A stretch of DNA of 64,000 nt from Oasisia sp. SBJ-2009 (taxonomy: Eukaryota; Annelida; Polychaeta; Sabellida; Siboglinidae). The stretch lies in contig OZ024857.1 in NCBI GenBank assembly GCA_964017155.1, positions 14,684,896 to 14,748,895 on the forward strand, written 5' to 3'. The stretch's first letter is position 1; the number at the start of each line of letters is the position of its first letter. Shown piece after piece: positions 47,039 through 57,750 of the stretch. The position numbers were made by a program, and so were the translations under genes. The notes beneath the pieces are model-generated. The model saw only the letters and a program-made list of their open reading frames with translations, was not told the origin of the DNA and searched no databases.

Positions 47039-48325
47039 GGTTGACGTGTCTTTAGTGAGTTCACTGCAGTTGATATGCATCATCAGCAACGCATGTGCAT
47101 TGTTGACAGTTGATGTGCACTCTTTGTGGTTGATATGCATTCTTGAAGGTTGATGTCCACTCTTGGTGGTTGATATGCATTCTTGAAGGTTGATGTGCAC
47201 TCTTTGTGGTTGATATGCACTCTTGAAGGTTGATGTGCACTCTTTGTGGATGATATGCACTCTTGAAGGTTGATGTGCACTCTTTGTGGTTGATATGCAT
47301 TCTTGAAGGTTGATGTGCACTCTTGGTGGATGATATGCACTCTTGAAGGTTGATGTGCACTCTTTGTGGTTGATATGCATTCTTGCAGGTTGATGTGCAC
47401 TCTTTGTGGTTGATATGCATTCTTGAAGGTTGATGTGCACCATTGAAGGTTGATGTGCATTCTTGGTGGTTGATATGCATTCTTGAAGGTTGATGTGCAC
47501 TCTTGGTGGTTGATATGCATTCTTGAAGGTTGATGTGCACTCTTTGTGGTTGATATGCATTCTTGAAGGTTGATGTGCACTCTTGGTGGTTGATATGCAT
47601 TCTTGAAGGTTGATGTGCACTCTTTGTGGTTGATATGCATTCTTGAAGGTTGATGTGCACCATTGAAGGTTGATGTGCATTCTTGGTGGTTGATATGCAT
47701 TCTTGAAGGTTGATGTGCACTCTTTGTGGTTGATATGCATTCTTGAAGGTTGATGTGCACCATTGAAGGTTGATGTGCATTCTTGGTGGTTGATATGCAT
47801 TCTTGAAGGTTGATGTGCACTCTTTGTGGTTGATATGCATTCTTGAAGGTTGATGTGCACTCTTGGTTGGTGATATGCATTCTTGAAGGTTGATGTGCAC
47901 TCTTTGGGGTTGATATGCATTCTTGAAGGTTGATGTGCACCATTGAAGGTTGATGTGCATTCTTGGTGGTTGATATGCATTCTTGAAGGTTGATGTGCAC
48001 TCTTGAAGGTTGATGTGCACTATTGAAGGTTGATATGCATTCTTGAAGGTTGATAGGCACTCTTGGTGGTTGATATGCACTCTGGAAGGTTGATGTGCAT
48101 TCTTGGTGGTTGATATTCAGTCTTGGCTGTGGACGTACACTGTATAGTTTGATGTGCACTCTTTATGGGTGTTTTGCACTCTTGTTGTTGACATGTAACT
48201 CTCCAGTTGATGTGCACTGCTTAGGGGATGTGCACTCTTGTTGTTTGTGTGCACTTTTGACATTTGATGAGCTCTGTTTCTGGTTGATACGCCTCATCGA
48301 TGGTTTGGTTGCACTGTTGATGTGT
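47039..48325. repeat. 20-bp minisatellite with higher-order organisation
   Basis: The core 47108-48118 is built of 20-bp units: A TTGATATGCATTCTTGAAGG, B TTGATGTGCACTCTTTGTGG, C TTGATGTGCACCATTGAAGG and D TTGATGTGCATTCTTGGTGG. They mostly alternate A-B (40 bp), with recurring C-D insertions at 47441, 47661, 47761 and 47941. Both edges degrade gradually. Since 20 is 2 modulo 3, all three minus frames stay open (319-358 residues) and encode the same cyclic peptide; these are not genes. Confidence 0.97.
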
Positions 48326-48837
48326 GTCGTCTCCAAACTTGGTTGTGTAGTTGACAAGAGGCCCGGTGCACAGCACCACGGGGACAGATAAGAGCATTTG
48401 GGGACTCGGTTCTTTCTGTAGCCTCCCACCCGGCACTTCTGTTTTGTGGCTGGGAAGATTACGTTGTACAGATGTGGTGAAAACTGTCCCGCCAGCAGCC
48501 AAATCTATGCCAACCATCGATCTACTCCGCTCAGCATTGGTCGGTCGGCCTGCTGTGTTCCTGTCAGAAGCAGGGCTAACGATCTGCGTGCGCGTGTATG
48601 GTCGATGTGCGTCGAAATTTCTGTTGCTGATTTACGGGTGATTTACAGAATCCTGGTGGTGTTACAAAAAATAAATTGGCGCTACTTGGTCCTCCACTCC
48701 GGGTAGACATTTCACCGAAACACCGACAGGTTAACTGGAAAGGGTTCAGCCATCCTTAATTAATGCATCAAAGGTATTATTTTCATAACTGTTTATAGAA
48801 TGGAGACTATATACGTGTCTGGCCTCATTGAAAAATT

Positions 48838-49125
48838 ACGGGACCATTCTCACTAACATTCTAAGAAACTCACCCAGGCTGCACTTTAAAAAAAAATTCA
48901 TTCCTTAAAAGTGATCTTGTGAACTGTAAACTCTCAACACGAGGGCGCGCCATCGGGACACATTCATCGGTGTATCACAGAAATAGTGTTATCGGAGTCA
49001 CAATTGTGGCTTGTTTCATTTTGAAAACGTTTTTAGAAAATGCGTTTAAAATGGATCCTGTTTAAAGATGTATTTCCTAAGGATATCATTGTCTTAGTGA
49101 AATAGATCCCGACGTTTCATTGTAG
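48838..49125 (+). repeat. Interspersed repeat family B, copy 3 (longest)
   Basis: Contains AACTCTCAACACGAGGGCG, GGTGTATCACAGAAATAGTG and CTGTTTAAAGATGTATTTCC, collinear with copies at 560-760 and 30880-31050. Just upstream, 48730-48775 carries a fragment of the SINE body motif. Confidence 0.7.
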
Positions 49126-50058
49126 AGAATCCAGCTGCGTTACACCTACTTTAGTCTGCAGAAAGTTTAGCTGTGATAGTCTACCACCTTTTTTTAGTGT
49201 AGTGTTTCAAACACACAGTCTGGGGCTCTAATGCCATTCTTTAGTGCAGAGTTAGAAGCGAGCTGAACTACGACCTTTCTTCCGATCAGTGTTACAAGCC
49301 TGTCCACTACAGTCTTCGTCTTCGTCGTCATTGTTTTCCTGTCATAAAGTGTCAAACAATATCAAGTCTGACCTTTTCCTCGGCATTTTTCTTGCCACGT
49401 TTCCCGAGAGTTGACCGTGGCGTTGTCGTCGGTGTGACCTTTCCGACGTGTTCTCGCCGCCGCTACAGGAGCCTAGCCACTTACCATAATCAACCCACTT
49501 TAAAGATTTCCCCTCAAGTTGATTATTAGTGATTACCTCCTTCTGTCGTCATTGGATTACGTGACGGACACGCGTCATACGGCTTGTGACGAAGGCTCTG
49601 CGTTAAAGCAGTCATACTATATGGCTACATCGCAGCATAAGCCAGTCTAAAATCGCTGGGCTGGCATTGTAATTTGTTCTGAATAATGTAATATAATTGT
49701 ACATCATGCACATCATGCCCGGAATGACAGAATAGGGAGTTGCGAGATTAACAAATTCGCCATTTAATGAAACATTCTGTAGAGACAAACCATGTTATTA
49801 TACACGATGTGGCATCAATGCACATATTGCACTCATGACATTTCATTTGCACCTATTTCCAGCATAGCTCTAAAAAGCAAATGGTTGTTATATTTAGCAA
49901 TGCACTGAGATAGCAGTTATCTGTCTCTGATAAGGCGTAATTAGCTTCAGATTCTCTGTGGATTAGGCAGTTAGGTGTGACTCTGTATTGACCAGGAAAG
50001 ATAGGACCTGTCAGTGAAGATAGTTTTACTTGACTACTTCAGCACCAGATGCAGTAGA
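49126..50058. other. Intron sequence, nothing firmly recognised
   Basis: A CpG-richer patch lies at about 49300-49480. On the minus strand it reads as short frames rich in Arg/Lys and Asp/Glu interrupted by stops; I cannot call it an exon. Confidence 0.4.
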
Positions 50059-50066
50059 CACTGGAT

Positions 50067-50975
50067 CAGAGACGTAATGTAACGAAGTACATTTACTTCG
50101 TTACTTTACTTAAGTAGAAAAGTTTACTTTTCTTGAGTAATGAAGTACATTATTTTGGAAGTACTTTTACTTGTAACGAAGTACAAATATGTGTACTTTT
50201 TCTAAGTGTAGTGAAGTACTCATAATTTCTTTGTTACATTTGCAAATGTCCTAAAAAATTCCACCACTGATCAGCTTCGGAAGCAAGGCAATGCTTACAT
50301 GCAGTTAGCATTGAATTATTTACAAATATCAGCCAGAACGTACAACAGACAAACATGGACTGGCCGGATTTCTACATCAGTTGAACAAACGATTTGCTTT
50401 GTCACCTGATGAAGCCAGTGAGATATTTGCAATCTGGGGTAAGACCCTGAAGCCAATGCTCCTGAACTAGGTGTCACAACTGCAGTGCAAGACTCCTGAC
50501 TGGGCACCTAAGACAACAATGCTGATGAATGGCACTGGCCCTGAGGTTATTTAAAGCATTGCATTGTCTAGACTTGAAAAACAGCTGCCTTACTTGTCTT
50601 CTTATGTGTGCAACTGTGTAACTAAGTGTTTATAGCTGTTTAATTTAACTAATGTATTTTATAAATGTTACAATTATAAATTAGCACAAATGAAGACAAT
50701 TTATGGCAAAAATGGCAAACAATTTATATATGTTTGGTGTATAAACTAAATTATAATTGTGAATGTTTTGTTTTATTTACAACAGTTGGCTGCATCGCCC
50801 ATTCAGAAATTGCTTCAGGAGAAAAGTACTTTTGTGTTTACTTCAAGTACATGTTTTTACTTTTTACTTGTATTTCAAGTACATTTTTCTAGAACTACTT
50901 TTACTTTTACTTGAGTAGCTTTTTCTAGGGTTACTTTTACTCAAGTACAAAATAAATGTACTTGTTACAGCTCTG
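50067..50975. mobile_element. hAT-like non-autonomous DNA transposon with 8-bp target duplication
   Basis: The 909-bp element starts CAGAGACGTAATGTAACGAA and ends GTACTTGTTACAGCTCTG. Both termini read CAGAG inwards and are followed by subterminal repeats of AAGTAC/GTACTT and TTACTT. It is flanked by a perfect 8-bp duplication CACTGGAT (50059-50066 and 50976-50983), the hAT hallmark. The interior has only a 63-residue frame, so no transposase is encoded. It lies about 550 bp before the 51526 exon. Confidence 0.93.
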
Positions 50976-51525
50976 CACTGGATTAAATAGGGCAGTGTTC
51001 ATGGCATGAACTACACAGTTTTCAAGTAATTTTTACAATTAATTGAAATCCCAATGCACTGTTGAAACATTAGAACATGATGTGTAGTTTGATTAGAAGT
51101 CCAATTACTAACATGTAGATATAATTGTTGACAAAGTGTGTAGCCTGTACTGTGTAGTATGTTAGTATGTAGTATGTTAGTTTTTTACATGTATGATTAT
51201 GTATGTGTAACCTGCATTACAAATGTAATGACAGATGTTTTTATGCATGTGTAATGTGTACTGTGTTGTGTGATTGAAGGTGTGTAGCATATAATGTGTT
51301 GTATGTTTCATGTGTACCATATACTGTGTTATGTTGTGTTGTTAAATGTGTGTAACTTGTAGTGTTCTGTATTTACATATGTGTAATATGTAGTGTAGCT
51401 CGGATTTACAAGCACATACCACATGGCATAGGGTTTGTTTACACGCATTTAATGCATACTGTGTTTACAGTTGTGTAACACATTGTGTGTAGTGTCTTTA
51501 CACGTAGTGTGTCTTGTGTTTACAG

Positions 51526-51596
51526 GTGCTACAGCAGCGAGTGAGTCAGTCAGTAATACTACTGACATCATCAGCAGCCTCAGCAAACTCAAAGAT
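51526..51596 (+). CDS. Probable second coding exon of the 17430 gene
   Basis: This is a 71-bp exon between TGTTTACAG and the donor GTAAGTA. Entering in phase 1 from 19572 completes a Gly codon and gives ATAASESVSNTTDIISSL followed by SKLKD, ending in phase 0. Serine-rich composition matches the first exon. The link relies on phase, strand and composition across 32 kb; other small exons between the two cannot be excluded. The following exon was not found before the right edge. Confidence 0.6.
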
Positions 51597-53230
51597 GTAA
51601 GTACATTGCAACTTTCCCGTTATCCTCAAATGCCACAGATATTCACTGATGTACAATATATAAATATCAACATTTCTTATTTGGGGCAAGACATATATCC
51701 TTTCCATCGATCCAGCTTTTAGTTCTTTTGATCAATGAATCAGTAATATTGCATACAAGGTGGCTGTAGGCGTGTGTCGGCTCTAGGGTCCCATGTGGCT
51801 TTGCATTTTTGCGTGAATGCATTCTAGCAAACGAGTACAGTAAACAAAATGCCAAGTGGAAAAAAACAGTAAATGTGAGCCAAATGTTAGATGGTGGTGA
51901 ATATTTCATGTTTTTTTTCAGGAGTACCTTGCAACTTTTTCATGAACATAATAAATTGCGTTGACGCCTGCTTGTACAAATACCTAGGAATGCAGCCGTT
52001 GAGCAGTGTGTGTATCTGGTGGTCATTTGAAATTTGCGTTGGATAACATTTCCATCATTAGTCACACTGGCTGAATTGAGTATTTGTTATTCGTCCATAA
52101 AAGCCTGCATTCAGACCATGTGATGAAACGGAATCACGTGTGTTTGTTCTTGAACACTTTCTTTGTTTGGGGCTAACAAAGTATCACTGGTGATAGTTGG
52201 TATGTTGGTAATGGGATCCTTATGCCAGCTGTCGAGTGGTGCTGTTAATTTCAAGAAGGGCCTTATCAATTTACAAAGTGCACACAAAAATGTTAGTTCA
52301 TATTTCTTCAAACTCCCACAAATACAATGGCTTCTTAAACCACAGTCAATATAGTGAACAAAATGATATCCAAAATCACAGCCAATACCCACCACATTCA
52401 ACTGATGTGACAGGATTGACACTACAATACCATACGGCCCATTTCTGGCTTCTACAGTAGTTTCATGAGTATTAATACATGTTCCACTCAATACATGGCG
52501 CCACTGGTACTGGATTACTTTAACCCATAATATCCAGTGAAGACTAGCGTCCACCAGCCCATATCTAATGCTTTACATTTTTGGGTACTTTGCAAACTTA
52601 TGCAACAATCCCTAAAACGGTGAAATTTGACTACAGTATGCGACCAATAATACAAACATTGACTATGGCATTCAACCAGTATTAATATGCATAGTCACTC
52701 GATGAAATAATGCTCTCTAATCCTGCCCTGGCGCCTTGGTCCACCGACACTCTCTCTTGCATTAATGTATTCATAATTCAGAAATCGTGCCATGCATCAT
52801 ATTAACCAGCAGTTGCGTTCATTATGCAAGCGGCCATTATTGTTACCTCGATTACAGACAGCCACCGACTCTTTTTAAAACCGTCACCAGGGACGTAGAA
52901 TATTTGCAGTCGTACTTGAGCAAGATTACACGTAGATATCAGTGTACTTACTGCATGTAGCCTGTAGGAAGGTCTAGTTTGGTACAACCTTTCATAGCCA
53001 GTTGAAAATATACCATTACCTCAGATTCCGCCTTCAAAATGTGTTTTTGTCTCATAAAAATGATGGCACCCGAGGGTTAGAAGTTTGCTGTCATTTCATG
53101 CGTGGACAGATTTGTTCTGCCCACATTGCCTTAGTTCATAGATTAGTGTAAATGAACTCCAGGTTGAAGACCATAGTAGCTGCATATGTAAACAAATCAT
53201 CTTTGTGTAGTAGATGTGGCGTGGCTGAAT
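51597..53230. other. Intron sequence after the 51526 exon
   Basis: No further exon recognised. A 147-residue minus frame at 52111-52554 lacks any family motif and is probably chance. Confidence 0.4.
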
Positions 53231-53235
53231 TATTC

Positions 53236-53279
53236 TTGTGTGTGTGAGTGTGTGTGTGTGTGTGTGTGAGTGTGAGTGT

Positions 53280-53342
<63 letters not shown>

Positions 53343-53366
53343 AGTGTGTGTGTGTGTGTGAGTGTG

Positions 53367-53408
<42 letters not shown>

Positions 53409-53427
53409 TGTGAGTGTGTGTGTGTGT

Positions 53428-53461
<34 letters not shown>

Positions 53462-53600
53462 GTTTGTGAGTTTGTTTGTGTGTGTTTGTGTTTGTGCATG
53501 TGTTTTGTGTGTGTCAGTGCATGCATGTGTATGTGCGTGTGGGTGTGCGTGCGGGTGTGCATGTGTGCGTGTGTGAGTGAGTGCTTGCATGCATGTGTGA
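53236..53600. repeat. (TG)n-rich microsatellite with TGAG interruptions
   Basis: Long GT dinucleotide tract with GTGAGTGTGAGTG, GTTTGT and GCGTGTGG variants. Frames reading HTHTHT or VCVCVC are spurious. Confidence 0.97.
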
Positions 53601-53879
53601 ATGTGTAAAGAACTAAACAAGTCTGCTGCTTTCTCACACTTCCCCACCTTATACATCGTATGTCAAACATTTTTGCTGCTTGGATATTTTAAATGCAAAA
53701 AACAGTCACTTTAGCCTAAGAAAAGGAAAAGTATATGTTACTGCCAAACTCTGCTTGGTGGCAGCACCGTACAGAAGTCATTAACTTAATTTTCTAATTT
53801 TGATGACTTTATCTTGCTGAATATGTTATTTCTGAGTTTGTGACTGAATTAAAAGGTGTCATTTCACTAATTAAAGTAA

Positions 53880-54110
53880 GGTGTTTGTAAGAAAAAATCA
53901 TCATTAAGCAGACTCCATTGTTAATTTTAAGGAGCTTTCTCAAGATACAGAAAAGTTGCCTTATCATTGAGGACATTATTTCTATGACACACCGGCAAGT
54001 GTGTCACAGAAATAGTGTCCTCAGTGAGAAGGCAAAAGTGTGTCAGTGCCACACGGCGTGTTGACAGCTTTTATTATAAGACTGTCATTAAGAAGCAGAA
54101 TCAATTTCAG
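53880..54110 (-). repeat. Interspersed repeat family B, copy 4, rearranged into a hairpin
   Basis: On the minus strand it reads GCTGTCAACACGCCGTGTGG, then a hairpin at 54033-53958. Its arms contain CACTGAGGACACTATTTCTG and its near complement, with a 6-nt loop. Further family B-like sequence follows (CTGTATCTTGAGAAA). Confidence 0.7.
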
Positions 54111-54139
54111 AAAGAAATCAAACCCAAGATTGTTATGGT

Positions 54140-54480
54140 TCATAGAAGTCCTTGAAAACCTGGAAAGTCATGCAATTTTATAATTTGGATTTCAGGCCTG
54201 GAAATTTATGGAATTATTATAAAAGTCATGGAAAACCTATCATTGAAAAAACTTATTTTATTGAATATTTTATGGCTAAGTTAGTTGTATTTACCAATTT
54301 ATTCAATATTGTTTGTTTATGATAAGAAAATGTATAATAATTTGTTGTTTGCTATAATTACGTATAATTACATTGTAGCAATCCATTTTTCATGATAAAG
54401 GGGAACTTTCGTGTGTAAAAGGTCATGGAAATTTATATTGTCAGGTCATTGAATTTGGAATTTGAGATGTCAAAATGTGT
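54140..54480. repeat. Possible non-autonomous DNA transposon (CCTTGAAAACCTGGAAA type)
   Basis: Edges carry GTCCTTGAAAACCTGGAAAG, AAGTCATGGAAAACCT, GGTCATGGAAATTTAT and CATTGAATTTGGAATTT. This subterminal repeat style is seen in animal hAT-like MITEs. Exact ends and duplication not found. Confidence 0.4.
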
Positions 54481-54484
54481 ATGA

Positions 54485-55820
54485 ACTTTATTTTAAGAAT
54501 TTTAGTTAAATCAGGCCTCTAATCATAAAGTGTACGCAGGAGCATTGCGCTATGAACCAAACAGTACCACACTAGACCTGTGTTGTACTATTCAGACAGT
54601 TAGCGAGCATCTCTAAGTAAGTCACCCTGTGGTTTAGAGCATAAGACAAATGAGATATTAATGTGACGATGAAAGGTCAAGAGATTCTCAAGGAATTTAT
54701 CAGCAAGCAGACTACTGTCGTGAGAATATTGGGCACAGATAACCTCTAAAATATATAGTGAACATCGTCTGTACACTCAATGTATATGGTGTTATCATCT
54801 TTAAAGGTCCCCATAGAAAGAAGGCTTAGGTCAAGTTTTATTTGAATTTATATCATCTGTCTCAAGAAGTTGACGCATAAATATTTAAAGAGTATCGATA
54901 TCAGGCACTGAACGGTGTCGTTAACCAGAACTGCTCACCCGATTAGTGCCTTTGATGTTACGCTTCCTTTGGGGCACCAACTTGATGTACAACCCTCATC
55001 ATTGATGATTTACTCAATCCCCATCAATAACGTTCCAGCTGTAGAATTGTAGAGGAATTGATGACATTGCAGAAACCATGTTCAAGCAAAGGACAAGGTG
55101 GCGTAGTGGTTATAATAATTGGAATCAGCTGAGAGGACTAAAGTGGGAATTCTTTGTGTGAATTTGTTGGCATTTTTTTGAATCCATACACAACATCAGG
55201 TTATTCAGGAGCACCAAATAAAATGTTTAGTGCACTATTGATTAGTATTTGTGTAGTAAATGTGATGTGGCTGAAAATTTCCCAGATAATTTTACATGTT
55301 AACAGGTCTGCTGGGAGTTAAGTGTGAAGTGATTTGAACTCAAGTCATGCAGAAAGGTTAACATACTGTGTAAGAATTTAACATTAATTTTTTTTAAATT
55401 AGCCTTTAGCCATTTGCTGTATGTAATCGCTTGTAACATTGTTTACTTGTCATCAGCGATGTTGTTGACGTCTTTGCTCCCGAAGTCTGGGACAAGGCAG
55501 GCCTCGATACGGGTCCTCGATTTCTATTCGATTATGAATATTACAAACGTCGACTAGACAAATTTCTGCTGCTATTTTTGTGCACGTTTACTATAAGATG
55601 CACAAATGCAATAACGTGCTAATGTTGATTCATTCGCTTGAGAGCACGTTTGGGAAAATACATAAACACAGCGATGCATTTGCACTGAGGAAAACATGTC
55701 TAGACGTGCCTGTTGATCGGAGCCCCACTTTGTGTGTGACTCCAATGTCTCTCTCTCTCTCTCTTCTGTCATGAGCCCATCAGTGGATGACCTCTTGCCA
55801 TGTGTCCCTTTGAGGTTTCT
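54485..55820. other. Non-coding stretch with a possible degenerate SINE head
   Basis: At about 55096-55155, GGTGGCGTAGTGGTTATAAT resembles a tRNA-like A-box region; no clear B-box or body follows. Nothing else recognised. Confidence 0.3.
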
Positions 55821-55829
55821 ACTGTGTCA

Positions 55830-56100
55830 CTAGTGTGCCGGTCGCTGACGGCGGCAGCCATTGAGCGCCGCAGCACCAGCTGCACCGCTTGCCGTCAGAC
55901 GGTGGGGCGGCGCAGCGGTGCCGTTGTGGCGCAACAATACTAATCAAGCCGTCATTGACATTTGCTCTTTGCACTGCGGTTAGCCACCGTCACCTTAACG
56001 ATGACATCGCCTCCGACGATGCCACGCATGTAGGTCAGCCTCGACACAGTGACACGGGTCTACAGTGCGGGCTGCAGTGGCAGGGTGGGCCGACGTGAAC
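55830..56100. other. CpG-rich patch of unknown role
   Basis: GC-rich, CpG-rich sequence in AT-rich surroundings, with internal complementary words (GCTGACGGCGGC...GCCGTCAGAC). A 69-residue plus frame at 55889-56098 shows no domain. It could be an alternative promoter or a relic. Confidence 0.3.
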
Positions 56101-56413
56101 TTGTTAAAGAAACATGAACTACTGTATTGCAAGCTGTTTAACTAGAGGTGTATAACTAAGTTGGTAGTGGTCTACTGCTAGGTGTCTTGAGCCTTAGGTG
56201 GCAAACATTCTGGGGTTTATCTATGAACCGTTGGATGAGAATGATGCCTTTATTTTTGTGATTCCCCAGTTAATGGTTTTTAAATAGATATAAATTGGTT
56301 GTTATAGCGTCACATGACGTGACGATCAGTTAGGGATATTTGATGTGACTTGAGCTGAACACAAGTCAAAACACATTAAATGTAACAAAACTCATAGCAG
56401 ACATCATTTACGA

Positions 56414-57750
56414 ATATTCTGGAATAGTACATTCATGTGTTCATCTACCACATTCTGGAATGGTACATTCATGTGTTCATCTACCACCATTCTGGAATGG
56501 TGCATTCATGTGTTCATCTACCACCATTCTGGAATGGTGCATTTATGTGTTCATCTACCACCATTCTGGAATGGTGCATTCATGTGTTCATCTACCATCA
56601 TTCTGGAATGGTGCATTCATGCGTTCATCTACCACCATTCTGGAATGGTGCATTCATGCGTTCATCTACCACCATTCTGGAATGGTGCATTCATGCGTTC
56701 ATCTACCACCATTCAGGAATAGTGCATTCATGCGTTCATCTACCACCATTCAGGAATGGTGCATTCATGCGTTCATCTACCACCATTCTGGAATAGTGCA
56801 TTCATGTGTTCATCTACCACCATTCTGGAATGGTGCATTCATGTGTTCATCTACCACCATTCAGGAATGGTGCATTCATGCGTTCATCTACCACCATTCT
56901 GGAATGGTGCATTCATGTGTTCATCTACCACCATTCTGGAATGGTGCATTCATGTGTTCATCTACCACCATTCTGGAATAGTGCATTCATGTGTTCATCT
57001 ACCACCATTCTGGAATGGTGCATTCATGTGTTCATCTACCATCATTCTGGAATGGTGCATTCATGCGTTCATCTACCACCATTCTGGAATGGTGCATTCA
57101 TGCGTTCATCTACCACCATTCAGGAATAGTGCATTCATGCGTTCATCTACCACCAATCAGGAATAGTGCATTCATGTGTTCATCTACCACCATTCTGGAG
57201 TGGTGCATTCATGTGTTCATCTACCACCATTCTGGAATGGTGCATTCATGTGTTTATCTACCACCATTCTGGAATGGTGCATTCATGTGTTCATCTACCA
57301 CCATTCTGGAATGGTGCATTCATATGTTCATCTACCACCATTCTGGAATGGTGCATTCATGTGTTCATCTACCACCATTCTGGAATGGTGCATTCATGTG
57401 TTCATCTACCACCATTCTGGAATGGTGCATTCATGTGTTCATCTACCACCATTCTGGAATGGTGCATTCATGTGTTCATCTACCACCATTCTGGAATGGT
57501 GCATTCATGTGTTCATCTACCACCATTCTGGAGTGGTGCATTCATGTGTTCATCTACCACCATTCTGGAATGGTGCATTCATGTGTTCATCTACCACCAT
57601 TCTGGAATGGTGCATTCATGTGTTCATCTACCACCATTCTGGAATGGTGCATTCATGTGTTCATCTACCACCATTCTGGAATGGTGCATTCATGTGTTCA
57701 TCTACCACCATTCTGGAATGGTGCATTCATGTGTTCATCTACCACCATTC
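56414..57750. repeat. 37-bp minisatellite, about 36 copies
   Basis: The unit contains GGAATGGTGCATTCATGTGT and TCATCTACCACCATTCT. Variants GCGTTC and TTCAGGAAT are common in the left half (56600-57170). The right half (57170-57750) is nearly uniform. No unique spacers are present, so it is not CRISPR-like. Apparent frames up to 271 residues are translations of the repeat. Confidence 0.98.

Larger units (their letters stand above)
17430..51596 (+). other. Extent of the unidentified plus-strand gene within the window (incomplete at 3' end)
   Basis: The gene model joins 17430-19572 and 51526-51596, a 737-residue partial protein. The roughly 32-kb intron holds at least five minisatellite arrays, two LINE fragments, several hairpins and a 909-bp hAT-like element. 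No stop codon or poly(A) site belonging to the gene is identified, so it probably extends past 64000. Confidence 0.55.

Noticed and set aside
47021..48159. Three minus-strand frames of 319-358 residues
   Set aside because: Cyclic peptide of the 20-bp satellite, identical in all frames.
49300..49480. CpG-rich minus-strand stretch with acidic/basic short peptides
   Set aside because: Interrupted by stops within about 40 codons and lacking clear splice sites; not supportable as an exon.
52111..52554. Minus-strand frame of 147 residues
   Set aside because: No recognisable domain, intronic position and ordinary AT-rich composition; probably chance.
53096..53670. His/Thr- and Cys/Val-rich frames
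   Set aside because: Translations of a TG/CA microsatellite.
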